Part shown: piece by piece, positions 44,977 to 54,586 of the stretch
Position numbering within the stretch: the first letter of the stretch is position 1
Layout: the number at the start of each line of letters is the position of its first letter
NCBI RefSeq assembly: GCF_004341085.1
Contig: NZ_SLXW01000002.1
Coordinates: 744,001-808,000 of the forward strand
Length of the DNA: 64,000 nucleotides
Source of the DNA: Sphingomonas sp. PP-CE-1G-424
GTDB lineage: Bacteria > Pseudomonadota > Alphaproteobacteria > Sphingomonadales > Sphingomonadaceae
Direction: 5' to 3'
Translations under genes and position numbers: made by a program
Notes under the pieces: generated by a model
The model's database searches: none
What the model saw: only the letters and a program-made list of their open reading frames with translations
Told to the model about the DNA's origin: nothing

Positions 44977-47483
44977 CACTTGGCTTCCGCCGCGGCCGCC
45001 ATCGCCGCGCGCGCGGCGAGGATATAGGCCGAGGTCGTGCTGACGGTGTATTCGTTCTCGAACCACAGGAACGGCCAATCGGTCTTCAACTCGGGAAAGT
45101 CGGGTTTGACGATCAGCACGCCCGGCACCATCCCGCCCGGGATGAAGCTGTAGTCGGCACGGTTGTGACCATAGCCGATCAGCTTCGAGTCGGTGCCGAC
45201 GGTCGACACCAGCGACAGGTTGTTGGCGGGGTGGCGCCCGAGCACATAGTCGAGCGCGTCGAGCGTATAGCCCGTGCCGATCAACTCGGGGAACGCCTTG
45301 TGCATGAGGTACATCGAGGTGCCGAAGCTCACGACCTGGTTCGATCCGGCCCAGGAGCCGTCGCTGATCGGCACCCCGAACGGATTGCGTGCCCGGTCGC
45401 CATCGGCCTTCGCCTTGAACTGCTGGACCAGCGGCGCGAGCTGCGCGCGATAGTCGGCGTCCATGAACGGGATCGCCCGCACCGCGACGCCGCCGATCCA
45501 GCCGAAATTCTGGTGGATCACGGGCAGCAACTGGCGGAGGCGATCGGCATAAACCTTGTCGCCCTTGCTGGTGATCAGCAGTTCGATCGTCGCCGCGACG
45601 TTGGCCGCCTCGGCCGAGCGCGGCGACGACGAGTCATCGCGACCGTCGCCCGACTTGGCGATGCCGCGCTGCTGTTTGCCCCACATCGCCGTCGCGGCGG
45701 TCAGCGCGTCCTTCGCCATCGCCGGATCGCTGGTGGCCAGTGCGCGCGACGAGGCGGCGAGCGCGGCGGCGACGAGCAAATTGTTGGCGGGCAGGTCGGT
45801 GGTGAACGCCCAGCGATCGTCGGGAGCGCCCGACGTGCCGCCCTTGCGCTCGGCCGGCTTCAGCGCGGCGTCGTATAGCAGGCTATCGGTCTGCGATCCC
45901 GCTTCGCCGAGATGCGCGTATTGGCGCAGCGCCGGGTCGACGATGCCGACGATCGCGTGCCCGAACACCTTGTACTGCGCGAGCAGCTGGAGCGTACCGT
46001 GGCGGATCTGCTGGACCGCATCCTCGACGCCGTCGGGCTTGCGGATTTCCACCGCTCGCGCGGCCTCGTCGACGCTGGTCTCGTCCCAGTCGAGCCCGAA
46101 CAACTCGCGCGCCCAGACGAGATCGCGCACGACCGCGGCGTTCTCGGGAGTCTGGATGTCGTAATCGCCGGCATCCTGGAAACCGCCGACCGCAAGGCCT
46201 GGGATGTGCTCGCCCGCCTTGAACGGCGAGTCGAGGTTCGCGCCCATTTTGTAGCCGTCGAAATGGGTGATGTTCGGCGGCGCCTGGCGCGCATCGTCGA
46301 GATGCGACGGCGCCGACCACACGCGGTACTGCTCCCTGATCCCGACATGATCCATCTGCTCGGCGATGAAGGTGTCGAGCGAGGTCTGCCAGATCCGGTC
46401 ATACGCGTCGGTGGCGATCCGGAACGGGTTGGTCGTCTTGCCCGCATAAGAGATCGCGTAGATGCCGGGTTCGCGTACCGTCGAGAAATCGAACGCCGCG
46501 TAATCGTAGCGCGTCCAACGGCCGCGCGATTGCGTCCGGGCGCGCAGCACGGTCTGCTGGCCGCCATCGGCGGTAAGCCTGACGAGCGCGGCGTCGGTGG
46601 GCGCCTTGAACTTGGGATCGAGTTCGATCAGCGCGATCTTGGGCCGGTTGGGCGTATAGCCCGCTTGGTTGAACGACACGATCGGCTCGCGCACCCAGTT
46701 CTTCACGACATTGGGCCGGACATGCCAGACGACCGCATTCTCCTTCGCACCCGCAGCGATCATCGAGCGGACGACGAACCAGCCGTTCTGCGCACGATTA
46801 CGCGCATCGTAGAGCGACAGCGGCCCCTGATCCGAGGTGATCGTCACGCGGGTCAGCGGATCCTCGGGCGACAGCGTGACCGACTTGCCACCGCTCGCCA
46901 TCGGCAGCGGATCGCCGGAGCCGTCCTTCGCCATCGGTCCGGTCGGATGGCGCGGGAACAGGCCCGGCGCGGCATCCATCAGGTAGGTCTTGCCGAAATA
47001 GGCGGTCGGCAGGAAATCGAGGTTGAAGCCCGCCTTGCCCGCGAGGCTGGCGGGTAGCGGCTGATCGAGATCGACCGCGATCCGGAAGCCGTCGCCTTCC
47101 GCGGTCACCTTCACTGCATAAGCGAGGTTCATGTCCTTGTAGGTCGAGCGGACGACGATCTGGTTGGGTTCGCTGCCCTTGGTACGGCTGACGAACGCGG
47201 GCACGCGCGCCCATTGTTCGGGGGTGGGATCAAGCCGGACGGCGCCGTCGGTCGCGAGGCGATTGCCGTGCAGGACGATCTGGATACCCGCGTTCTTCTC
47301 GTCGAAGAAGATCGGGCTGAACTGGTTCTGGTCGATGATCACCGACAGCCCCTGCGTTTCCAGCGTCCCGGCGGGCGTCGCGGTGAGCGATTGGGCGGAG
47401 GCCGTTCCGGCGCCTCCGGAAAATGCTGGAACGACGCACGCACCGACGGATGCGAGCAAAGCGATAAACGCCGATCTTGGCAC
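44976..47483 (-). CDS. Glycoside hydrolase family 9 protein (endo-glucanase type)
   Basis: GH9 enzymes are inverting beta-glucanases, mostly acting on cellulose, xyloglucan or mixed-linkage glucan. A signal peptide (about 1-30) is followed by a poorly known beta-rich region (about 35-270). Then comes an Ig-like CelD_N domain (about 275-370, PIVSFNQAGYTPNRPKIALI) and the (alpha/alpha)6 domain. Catalytic candidates are Asp437/Asp440 in GFQDAGDYD and Glu811 in FENEYT. GRHPANNLSLV is the late family motif. I chose GTG at 47483 after AGGGAGAGG; a TTG at 47564 would add a non-signal-like N-terminus. It would be periplasmic or secreted. Confidence 0.87.
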   Translation of the reverse strand: MPRSAFIALLASVGACVVPAFSGGAGTASAQSLTATPAGTLETQGLSVIIDQNQFSPIFFDEKNAGIQIVLHGNRLATDGAVRLDPTPEQWARVPAFVSRTKGSEPNQIVVRSTYKDMNLAYAVKVTAEGDGFRIAVDLDQPLPASLAGKAGFNLDFLPTAYFGKTYLMDAAPGLFPRHPTGPMAKDGSGDPLPMASGGKSVTLSPEDPLTRVTITSDQGPLSLYDARNRAQNGWFVVRSMIAAGAKENAVVWHVRPNVVKNWVREPIVSFNQAGYTPNRPKIALIELDPKFKAPTDAALVRLTADGGQQTVLRARTQSRGRWTRYDYAAFDFSTVREPGIYAISYAGKTTNPFRIATDAYDRIWQTSLDTFIAEQMDHVGIREQYRVWSAPSHLDDARQAPPNITHFDGYKMGANLDSPFKAGEHIPGLAVGGFQDAGDYDIQTPENAAVVRDLVWARELFGLDWDETSVDEAARAVEIRKPDGVEDAVQQIRHGTLQLLAQYKVFGHAIVGIVDPALRQYAHLGEAGSQTDSLLYDAALKPAERKGGTSGAPDDRWAFTTDLPANNLLVAAALAASSRALATSDPAMAKDALTAATAMWGKQQRGIAKSGDGRDDSSSPRSAEAANVAATIELLITSKGDKVYADRLRQLLPVIHQNFGWIGGVAVRAIPFMDADYRAQLAPLVQQFKAKADGDRARNPFGVPISDGSWAGSNQVVSFGTSMYLMHKAFPELIGTGYTLDALDYVLGRHPANNLSLVSTVGTDSKLIGYGHNRADYSFIPGGMVPGVLIVKPDFPELKTDWPFLWFENEYTVSTTSAYILAARAAMAAAAEAK

Positions 47484-47577
47484 AGGCCTCTCCCTGATGA
47501 TGTCTGCAAGTTCGTCCGGCGGCGGCGCTTCTATCGAGCGCTCGCGGGGCCGCTGGGTAGTCAAGGTCTTGGTGGGG

Positions 47578-48552
47578 TTACTTCGCGGGCTTGAGCAGGT
47601 CGTGCATCGCCATCCAGCGGGTGAACTCGTCGAACCAGCCGGTGCTGGTGGTGGTCTTGGGGTACATGCCGAAGCCGTGGCCGCCTTGTTCGAACAGGTG
47701 GAACTCGACCGGACGCTTGGCCGCGTGCCAGCTCTCGATCAGCCCGAACCCGCTATTGCCGAAGAACGGATCGTCCGCGGCGAGCGCGACGAACAGCGGC
47801 GGGGCGCCGGCGGGAACGGTCATCGCCGCAAGCGGCCCATAGATGTTGCCGATGAATGCGGGCTTCGCATCGCCGCCCGCGACGGTGGTCGCCATCGTCA
47901 GCATCGCGCCGGCGGAGAACCCGACCATGCCGATGCGAGTCGGGTCGACATGCCATTCGGCTGAGCGTTTGCGGACAAGTGCGAAGGCGGCGCGCGCGTC
48001 CGCGATCTGCGGCGCGAGCCCCGCCATCATCGCATCGGGCTTCGGACGCGGCGCCCGCGCGATCGACGAGAACATCGCGGTCATCGACTTTTCGAACGCC
48101 GGCATCGCCTCCGGCGTCGGGTTGAGGCGATATTTGAGCACGAACGCGGCGACGCCCTTGGCGGCCAGCGCGCGCGCGACGTCATAGCCTTCGTTTTCCA
48201 TCGACAGCGTCTTGAAGCCGCCGCCCGGCGCGACGATCACCGCGGTGCCGGTCGCCTTGGACGGATCGGGCAGGAACGGGGTCAGCGTGGCGATCGTGAC
48301 GTTGCGCGCGAACACGCTGCCATATTGGCTGTGCCAGGCTTCGGGGGCGGTTGCGCCAGGCAGCTTGCCGGTGCCGAGGACGATCGCATCGGTCTGCGCG
48401 GGAATCGCGATCGGGGTCATCTGGTCGGACTGCGCGTGGACGGGAGTCGCGAGGATCATGGCTGCGGCGAAACCGAGTCGTGCCAGTCCGAATCCCGAAC
48501 GGCGGCGGCGCATGCCCCCACCCGCCGCGTTGTTGCTCATCACGTGTACCAT
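47578..48552 (-). CDS. Secreted alpha/beta hydrolase, second esterase-like gene
   Basis: The 324-residue protein has a signal peptide after a basic start (RRRRSGFGLARLGFAAAMIL, cleavage near ATPVHAQ, residue ~41). It has the oxyanion loop VIVAPGGGFKTLSM, the nucleophile Ser213 in GFSAGAMLTM, Asp in ALAADDPFF, and His in GGHGFGMY. It is related to the hydrolase at 44089, sharing the esterase plan. The ATG at 48552 follows GGGGAG. It is first in the leftward GH9 cluster and should act on the same acylated glycan. Confidence 0.85.
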   Translation of the reverse strand: MVHVMSNNAAGGGMRRRRSGFGLARLGFAAAMILATPVHAQSDQMTPIAIPAQTDAIVLGTGKLPGATAPEAWHSQYGSVFARNVTIATLTPFLPDPSKATGTAVIVAPGGGFKTLSMENEGYDVARALAAKGVAAFVLKYRLNPTPEAMPAFEKSMTAMFSSIARAPRPKPDAMMAGLAPQIADARAAFALVRKRSAEWHVDPTRIGMVGFSAGAMLTMATTVAGGDAKPAFIGNIYGPLAAMTVPAGAPPLFVALAADDPFFGNSGFGLIESWHAAKRPVEFHLFEQGGHGFGMYPKTTTSTGWFDEFTRWMAMHDLLKPAK

Positions 48553-48568
48553 GATCGCTCTCCCCTGT

Positions 48569-48595
48569 TTTATCGTTATTGGTCACCACGATAAA
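48569..48595. promoter_or_regulatory. Inverted-repeat operator candidate upstream of the GH9 cluster
   Basis: tttatcg (48569-48575) and cgataaa (48589-48595) form 7-bp arms separated by 13 bases, centred at 48582. It is AT-rich in a GC-rich surround, 17-43 bases before the start of the first cluster gene. This is a likely place for a carbohydrate-responsive repressor, but no regulator gene is adjacent. Confidence 0.4.
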
Positions 48596-48841
48596 GAGAG
48601 CGCTACCATTGCGCAATTTATACTTTCGATCCCGCGCGTTGCCAGCGAACATATTGAGTTATCGGGAAGCGCCGGTGATGCCCGCCCAAGACTCCTGCGT
48701 GTATTCAATGCCATCATGGTCATTCCCGCCCCTGTCGAACGGCCTATTCGTAGGTGTAGCGTGGCGCCGTATTCCAATATCGACGGGAACGGTCTGGACT
48801 AGCGCTCCCGAATCCCTATTCTGCCGGCGGGGAGAGCGGGG

Positions 48842-51800
48842 ATGCGATTTGCTAGACTGTGGGCGGCGCTAGCGATCGTCGTCGCGCCGGTTGCCGCGTT
48901 CGGGGGCGATACGCCGCACGTCACGCTTGCCACGCCCGCCATCTCGGATGGCGCGATCACGCGCTTCACCGTGCGGTTCAGCGACGCGATCGTCCCGCTC
49001 GGCGATCCGCGCGCCGCCTCGCCGCTGAAGGTCGAGTGCGCGGTGTCGGGCGAAGGGCGCTGGGTCGATCAGCAAACCTATGTCTGGGACTTCGCGCAAG
49101 GCCTGCCCGGCGGAACGCGCTGCACGCTTGCGACGCGCGAAGGACTCAAGAGCGCGGCGGGCTACGGCGTCGATGCGGAGAGCTTCACCGTCGACGCCGG
49201 CGGTCCGGTCGCCCGCGCGGTACTGCCCGGCGAGGGCGATATCGAGGAGGACCAGGTGTTCCTGGTCGCCGCGAACATGCTTGCGACCCGTGAATCGATC
49301 GCCGCCAACGCCTATTGTGCGGTCGACGGGATCGGCGAGAAGATCGCGGTCGACGTGCTCGCGCCAGATTTGCCGGGCAAGCTGCTCGCCGGGTTGGGAA
49401 GCAACTACTCGGTCACCAATTTCCTCGAGAGTGCCGGACGGCCCAAGGCGATCCCCGCCGATGCCGCGTCGCGCAAGCGCGCGCTGGCCGGCATTACCGC
49501 GCTGAAATGCCGACGCCCCTTGCCGCCGGGCCGCGACATGGCGCTGGTCTGGGGTAGCAACATCGCCAGTGCAGGCGGCAAGCTCGCCGGCGCCGATCAG
49601 CGGTTCGACTTCACCGTTCGGAAACCCTTCACCGCGCGGTTCGAATGCTCGCGCGTCAACACCGCGGCGGGATGCAGCCCGGTCGAGAAGGCGTATCTCC
49701 GGTTCTCCGCGCCGGTCCCGATGAGCGCGGCGACGCAGGTCCGCGTGACGCTCGCCGACGGCAAATCGATCGCGCCCGTGTTCAGCGATGAAGAAAAGAA
49801 CCGCGCGACGATCGAGCAGGTCACGTTCGCCGCGCCCTTGCCAGTCGCGACGCGCGGCAACGTGTCGATTCCGGCGGACCTCAAGGACGAGAGCGGCCGG
49901 ATCCTCGCCAACCGCGAACGCTTCCCGCTTGAGGTGAAGTTCGACGAAGCCCCGCCGCTCGTCAAGTTCGCGGCCGATTTCGGTATCCTCGAGGCGAAAC
50001 AGGGCGGCGTGCTGCCCGTCACCGTCCGCAACGTCGAGCCTTCGCTGCAAGGCCAGACCGCGGGTATCGGCGGCCAGCGGCTGCGCGTGGGCGGCACCGA
50101 CGGCGAGATCGCCGCGTGGCTGCGGCGCGTCGAGGAGGCGGGCAAGACCGACTATCAGACGATCGAGCGCAAGGGGGCCGAGCCGCTCCAGATCAACCAT
50201 ACCGGCGAGAAGCCGCTGCTGTTCGGGAGCGGGGGCGGCGGTGAAGGCGATCCCTTCAAGCTCGACCTGCCGGGCAAAGGCAAGGACTTCGAGGTCGTCG
50301 GCCTGCCGCTCGGCAAGCCCGGTTTCTACGTCGTCGAACTCGCCAGCCCGACGCTCGGCCGTGCGCTGCTCGGCCGCGACGTGCCGCGCTACGTCGCGAG
50401 CGCCGCGCTCGTCACCGATCTTGCCGTGCACTTCGAATGGGGGCGCGATCGCTCGCTCGCCTGGGTCACGCGGCTGTCGACCGGCAAGCCGGTGGCGAAT
50501 GCGGTGGTGCAGGTCAGCGACAGCTGCACCGGCAAGCCGCTCGCGCGCGGCGCGACCGACAAGAGCGGCGGGCTGATGGTGGCGCGCGGTCTTCCCGAAC
50601 CCGAGACCTATGGCAGTTGTAAAGGCGAGGGTTCACCGCATCCGCTGATGATCTCGGCGCGTACCGGCGACGATTTCAGCTTCACGCTGACCGACTGGGG
50701 GGAGGGCATCCGGCCGTTCGATTTCGACCTGTCCTATGGTTATTCGGCGGCGACCGACATCATCCACACCGTGTTTGATCGCGCGCTGGTTCGCCAGGGC
50801 GAGACGATCCATATGAAGCATATCCTGCGCCGCCCCGACGCGCGTGGCTTCAGCCTCGCGCCGGGCTTTACCGGCACGCTCCGGCTTTCGCACCGCGGCT
50901 CGGACACGCAGTTCGAGATGCCCGTGACGATCGGCGCGAATGGGACCGGCGAGACGGTCTGGACCGCCCCCAAGGGCGCGCCGATGGGGGATTACGACCT
51001 CGTCTTCGTCGTCGGCGACACCACCACCGAATCCACGCAGTCGTTCAAGGTCGACGAATACCGCCTGCCGACGATGCGCGCGAGCGTGACCGGGCCCAAG
51101 ACCGCGCTCGTCAAGCCGCGCACCGCGCAACTCGATCTGTTCGCCGGCTATCTCTCGGGCGGCGGTGCCCCCGGCTTGCCGGTCGACGTCCGCATCGGCT
51201 GGTTCGCGCACAGTGCGACGCCTGTCGGCTACGACAAATTCAGCTTCGGCGGCGAACCGATCAGCGAAGGCGTCAAGCCGCTCGATGGCGAGGGCGAGGA
51301 TGCGAAGACGCCGTTGCCGCCGACGCAGATGCTGCCCGCGACGCTCGGCAGCGACGGCACGCGGCGGATGACGGTCGACATGCCGCAAACGCTGCCCGGC
51401 ACGACCGATATGCAGGTCGAGATGGATTACCGCGATGCCAATGGCGAGACGCTGACCGCCTCGAAATCGATCCCGATCTACGCCTCGGGCGTCCAGCTCG
51501 GCGTCGCCACCGATGGCTGGATGATGCGCGCGGACGATCTGCGCCTGCGCTTCGTCGCGCTGGATACCGACGGCAAGCCGATCAAGGGGCAGAAGCTGTC
51601 GGTCGCGCTCTACAGCCGCCAGATCCTGACCGCGCGGCGGCGGTTGATCGGCGGGTTCTACGCCTATGACAACCGGATGCGGACGACCAAGCTGTCGGCC
51701 TCGTGCAGCGCCACCACCGACGCGCAGGGGCTTGCGCAGTGCAAGGCGGATCCGGGCGTCTCGGGCGAGATCTACGCGGTCGTCACCACCACCGACGCGG

Positions 51801-54586
51801 ACGGCAACGTCGCGCGCGCGGTGAAGTCGGTGTGGCTCGCGGGGAACGACGATTGGTGGTTCGGCGGCGACAATGGCGACCGGATGGACGTCGTGCCAGA
51901 AAAGCTCACCTATGCGTCGGGCGAGACCGCGCGGTTCCAGGTCCGCATGCCGTTCCGCTCGGCGACCGCTTTGGTCAGCGTCGAGCGCGAGGGCGTGTTG
52001 TCGAGCTTCGTCACCGAATTGTCGGGCAAGGACCCGGTGATCGAGGTGCCGATGGACGCGGCCTATGCGCCCGACGTCTATGTCTCGGTGCTGGTCGTGC
52101 GCGGTCGTGTCGAGAGCGGCTTCTGGAGCTGGATCCACCGCATCGCGCGGACGCTCGGGCTGTCGGATACGCCGGAGGACGCCGCCGAGCCGACCGCGTT
52201 GGTCGATCTCGCTAAACCCGCCTACCGCCTGGGCATCGCCAAGGTGAAGGTCGGCTGGGAAGGCCATACGCTCGCCGTCGCGGTCAAGGCGGACCGCGAG
52301 CGTTACGCGCCGCGGGGCACGGCCAACGTCGCGATCCAGGTGCGGAAGCCCGATGGCAGCCCGGCGCGTGAGGCCGACGTTGCGTTCGCCGCGGTCGACC
52401 AGGCGTTGCTGCAACTCGCACCGAACGACAGCTGGAACATCCTCGACGCGATGATGGGCGATCGCCCGCTGTCCGTCCTGACCGCGACCGCGCAGATGCA
52501 GGTCGTCGGCAAACGGCATTATGGCCGCAAGGCGCTCGAAGCGGGTGGCGGCGGTGGCGGCGGCGACCTGTCGGGTCTCAACCGCGAGAATTTCCAGCCG
52601 GTATTGCTGTGGAAGGGCCATGTCCCGCTCGATGCGCAAGGGCGTGCGCGCGTGTCCGTGCCGCTGTCCGATGCGCTGTCGTCGTTCAAGCTCGTCGCGA
52701 TCGCCACCGACGGCGCGCAGGCGTTCGGTACCGGCAGCACCGACATCCGTACCGCGCAGGACCTGTCGCTCTATGCGGGCATGCCGCCGCTGGTCCGCTC
52801 GGGCGATTTCTACGGTGCGCGGTTCACGCTCAGGAACGGATCGGACCGCGCGATGACGGTCACCGCGAACATCGACGTCTTCCCGCGGATTGCACAAGGC
52901 AAACCGCTGACGGTCACCATTCCCGCCGGCGGTGCGGCACCGGTGGCGTGGAACCTCACCGCGCCGTCCGGAGTCGATACGCTGCGCTGGACGGTGCGGG
53001 CGAAGAGCAACGACGGCCGTGCGACCGATCAGGTTACGGTGACGCAGGACGTCATCCCGGCGGTGCCGACCGAGATCTGGGCGGCGACGCTCGCGCAGGT
53101 CGGTGAGAATACGCTGATTCCGATCGCGCCGCCGATGGGCGCGCTGCCGGGTCGCGGCAGCGTCGACATCCGCCTTGCCGATACGCTGGCGCCGTCGCTC
53201 GTCGGGGTGCGCGACTATATGACGCGCTATCCGTTCAACTGTTTCGAACAGCGGCTGTCGCGGATCGTCGTGCTCGGCGACATGGCGGGCTGGGCGACGC
53301 TGGCCGGCGAGATCCCGACCTATCAGGCGCCCGACGGACTGCTCCGGTATTTTCCCGGCGACAGCCTGCAGGGGTCGGAGGCGCTGACCGCCTATGTCCT
53401 GTCGATGACGGGCGCGGCGAACCTGTCGCTGCCGCCGGTCCAGCGCGCGCGGATGATCGAGGCGATGAAGGCGGTGCTCGACGGACGCTTGCGACACGAG
53501 GATTACGGCGATGTCCGCCTGACCAAGGTCGCGGCGCTGGCGGCCTTGGCGCGGCAGGGCGAGGCGACGGCAGCGATGCTCGGCCAGATCGGCATGACGC
53601 CCGCCGACATGCCAACCGCGAGCCTTGCCGACTATATCACCGCACTGACGGCGATCCCTGGTGCGTCGACCGAGGCCAAGGCGCAGGCCGAGGCGGTGTT
53701 GCGCACGCGCCTCGTGTTCGAGGGCACGCGGCTCGATCTGTCGGACTCGGCCAACGCGTCGTGGTGGCTGATGTCGTCGGCGGACGAGGCGGCGAACAAG
53801 GCGACCGCGGCGGTGCTCGGGCGGCCGGGTTGGCAGGACGCCGCGCCGCGGCTGATGGTCGGCACGGCATTGCGCCAGTCGCGCGGGCATTGGGATACGA
53901 CCACCGCCAACGCCTGGGGTGCGATCGCCGCGCGGCGGTTCGCGCAGGTCTATCCGGCGCAGGCTGTCACGGGCACGACGATGCTGTCCTATGCCGGGCG
54001 TAGCGTTGCGCGCGGCTGGCCGCTGGCGGAACCGGCGCGGACTGTGTCGTTCCCGCTCGCTGCCGCCGGACCGCTGCGGTTGGCGCAAGGCGGCGGGGCA
54101 GGGCCGTGGGCGACCGTGTCGATCTCGGCGGCGGTGCCGCTACGGCAGCCGCTGTTCGCGGGCTATCGCCTGACGCGGAAGGTCGACGTCGTGCAGGCGC
54201 GCAACCCAGGGCGGCTGACGACGGGCGACGTGCTCCGCGTGACGCTGTCGGTCGAGGCGACCGCCGAGCGCAACTGGGTCGCGATCAGCGATCCCGTGCC
54301 CGCCGGCGCGACCGTGATCGGCGATCTCGGTGGCCAGTCACAACTGCTCCAGCAGGGCGGCGCGGCAGATGGTGAGGGCGGCGGGCCGAGCTATGTCGAA
54401 CGCGGCCGCGATACGTGGCGCGCCTATTTCGCCTGGCTGCCCAAGGGGACCACCACCGTATCGTACACGCTGCGGCTCAACGGTGCCGGCCGGTTCCAGA
54501 TGCCGCCTAGCCGGGTCGAGGCGATGTATTCGCCCGCAATTCGCGCCGCGGTGCCGAACCAGACGATGGTCGTCGCGGATCGATGA
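48842..54586 (+). CDS. Bacterial alpha-2-macroglobulin (YfhM-like)
   Basis: Bacterial alpha-2-macroglobulins trap proteases in the periplasm and often pair with PBP1C. The 1914-residue protein has a signal peptide (cleavage near AFGGD, about residue 20; no lipobox, unlike E. coli YfhM). Many MG beta domains follow, then a bait/ANA region, FRVDEYRLP-like FKVDEYRLPTM (about residue 740), and a thioester domain with the CxEQ motif as CFEQ (Cys1467 to Gln1470). The C-terminal receptor-like domain has VEATAERNWVAISDPVPAG. A run of Gly lies near residue 1240. The stop overlaps the pbpC start by ATGA. Confidence 0.93.
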   Translation: MRFARLWAALAIVVAPVAAFGGDTPHVTLATPAISDGAITRFTVRFSDAIVPLGDPRAASPLKVECAVSGEGRWVDQQTYVWDFAQGLPGGTRCTLATREGLKSAAGYGVDAESFTVDAGGPVARAVLPGEGDIEEDQVFLVAANMLATRESIAANAYCAVDGIGEKIAVDVLAPDLPGKLLAGLGSNYSVTNFLESAGRPKAIPADAASRKRALAGITALKCRRPLPPGRDMALVWGSNIASAGGKLAGADQRFDFTVRKPFTARFECSRVNTAAGCSPVEKAYLRFSAPVPMSAATQVRVTLADGKSIAPVFSDEEKNRATIEQVTFAAPLPVATRGNVSIPADLKDESGRILANRERFPLEVKFDEAPPLVKFAADFGILEAKQGGVLPVTVRNVEPSLQGQTAGIGGQRLRVGGTDGEIAAWLRRVEEAGKTDYQTIERKGAEPLQINHTGEKPLLFGSGGGGEGDPFKLDLPGKGKDFEVVGLPLGKPGFYVVELASPTLGRALLGRDVPRYVASAALVTDLAVHFEWGRDRSLAWVTRLSTGKPVANAVVQVSDSCTGKPLARGATDKSGGLMVARGLPEPETYGSCKGEGSPHPLMISARTGDDFSFTLTDWGEGIRPFDFDLSYGYSAATDIIHTVFDRALVRQGETIHMKHILRRPDARGFSLAPGFTGTLRLSHRGSDTQFEMPVTIGANGTGETVWTAPKGAPMGDYDLVFVVGDTTTESTQSFKVDEYRLPTMRASVTGPKTALVKPRTAQLDLFAGYLSGGGAPGLPVDVRIGWFAHSATPVGYDKFSFGGEPISEGVKPLDGEGEDAKTPLPPTQMLPATLGSDGTRRMTVDMPQTLPGTTDMQVEMDYRDANGETLTASKSIPIYASGVQLGVATDGWMMRADDLRLRFVALDTDGKPIKGQKLSVALYSRQILTARRRLIGGFYAYDNRMRTTKLSASCSATTDAQGLAQCKADPGVSGEIYAVVTTTDADGNVARAVKSVWLAGNDDWWFGGDNGDRMDVVPEKLTYASGETARFQVRMPFRSATALVSVEREGVLSSFVTELSGKDPVIEVPMDAAYAPDVYVSVLVVRGRVESGFWSWIHRIARTLGLSDTPEDAAEPTALVDLAKPAYRLGIAKVKVGWEGHTLAVAVKADRERYAPRGTANVAIQVRKPDGSPAREADVAFAAVDQALLQLAPNDSWNILDAMMGDRPLSVLTATAQMQVVGKRHYGRKALEAGGGGGGGDLSGLNRENFQPVLLWKGHVPLDAQGRARVSVPLSDALSSFKLVAIATDGAQAFGTGSTDIRTAQDLSLYAGMPPLVRSGDFYGARFTLRNGSDRAMTVTANIDVFPRIAQGKPLTVTIPAGGAAPVAWNLTAPSGVDTLRWTVRAKSNDGRATDQVTVTQDVIPAVPTEIWAATLAQVGENTLIPIAPPMGALPGRGSVDIRLADTLAPSLVGVRDYMTRYPFNCFEQRLSRIVVLGDMAGWATLAGEIPTYQAPDGLLRYFPGDSLQGSEALTAYVLSMTGAANLSLPPVQRARMIEAMKAVLDGRLRHEDYGDVRLTKVAALAALARQGEATAAMLGQIGMTPADMPTASLADYITALTAIPGASTEAKAQAEAVLRTRLVFEGTRLDLSDSANASWWLMSSADEAANKATAAVLGRPGWQDAAPRLMVGTALRQSRGHWDTTTANAWGAIAARRFAQVYPAQAVTGTTMLSYAGRSVARGWPLAEPARTVSFPLAAAGPLRLAQGGGAGPWATVSISAAVPLRQPLFAGYRLTRKVDVVQARNPGRLTTGDVLRVTLSVEATAERNWVAISDPVPAGATVIGDLGGQSQLLQQGGAADGEGGGPSYVERGRDTWRAYFAWLPKGTTTVSYTLRLNGAGRFQMPPSRVEAMYSPAIRAAVPNQTMVVADR

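Noticed and set aside
50633..54088. An 1151-codon open frame on the minus strand
   Set aside because: It is antisense to the alpha-2-macroglobulin gene, with Arg/Asp-rich low-complexity translation and no domain.
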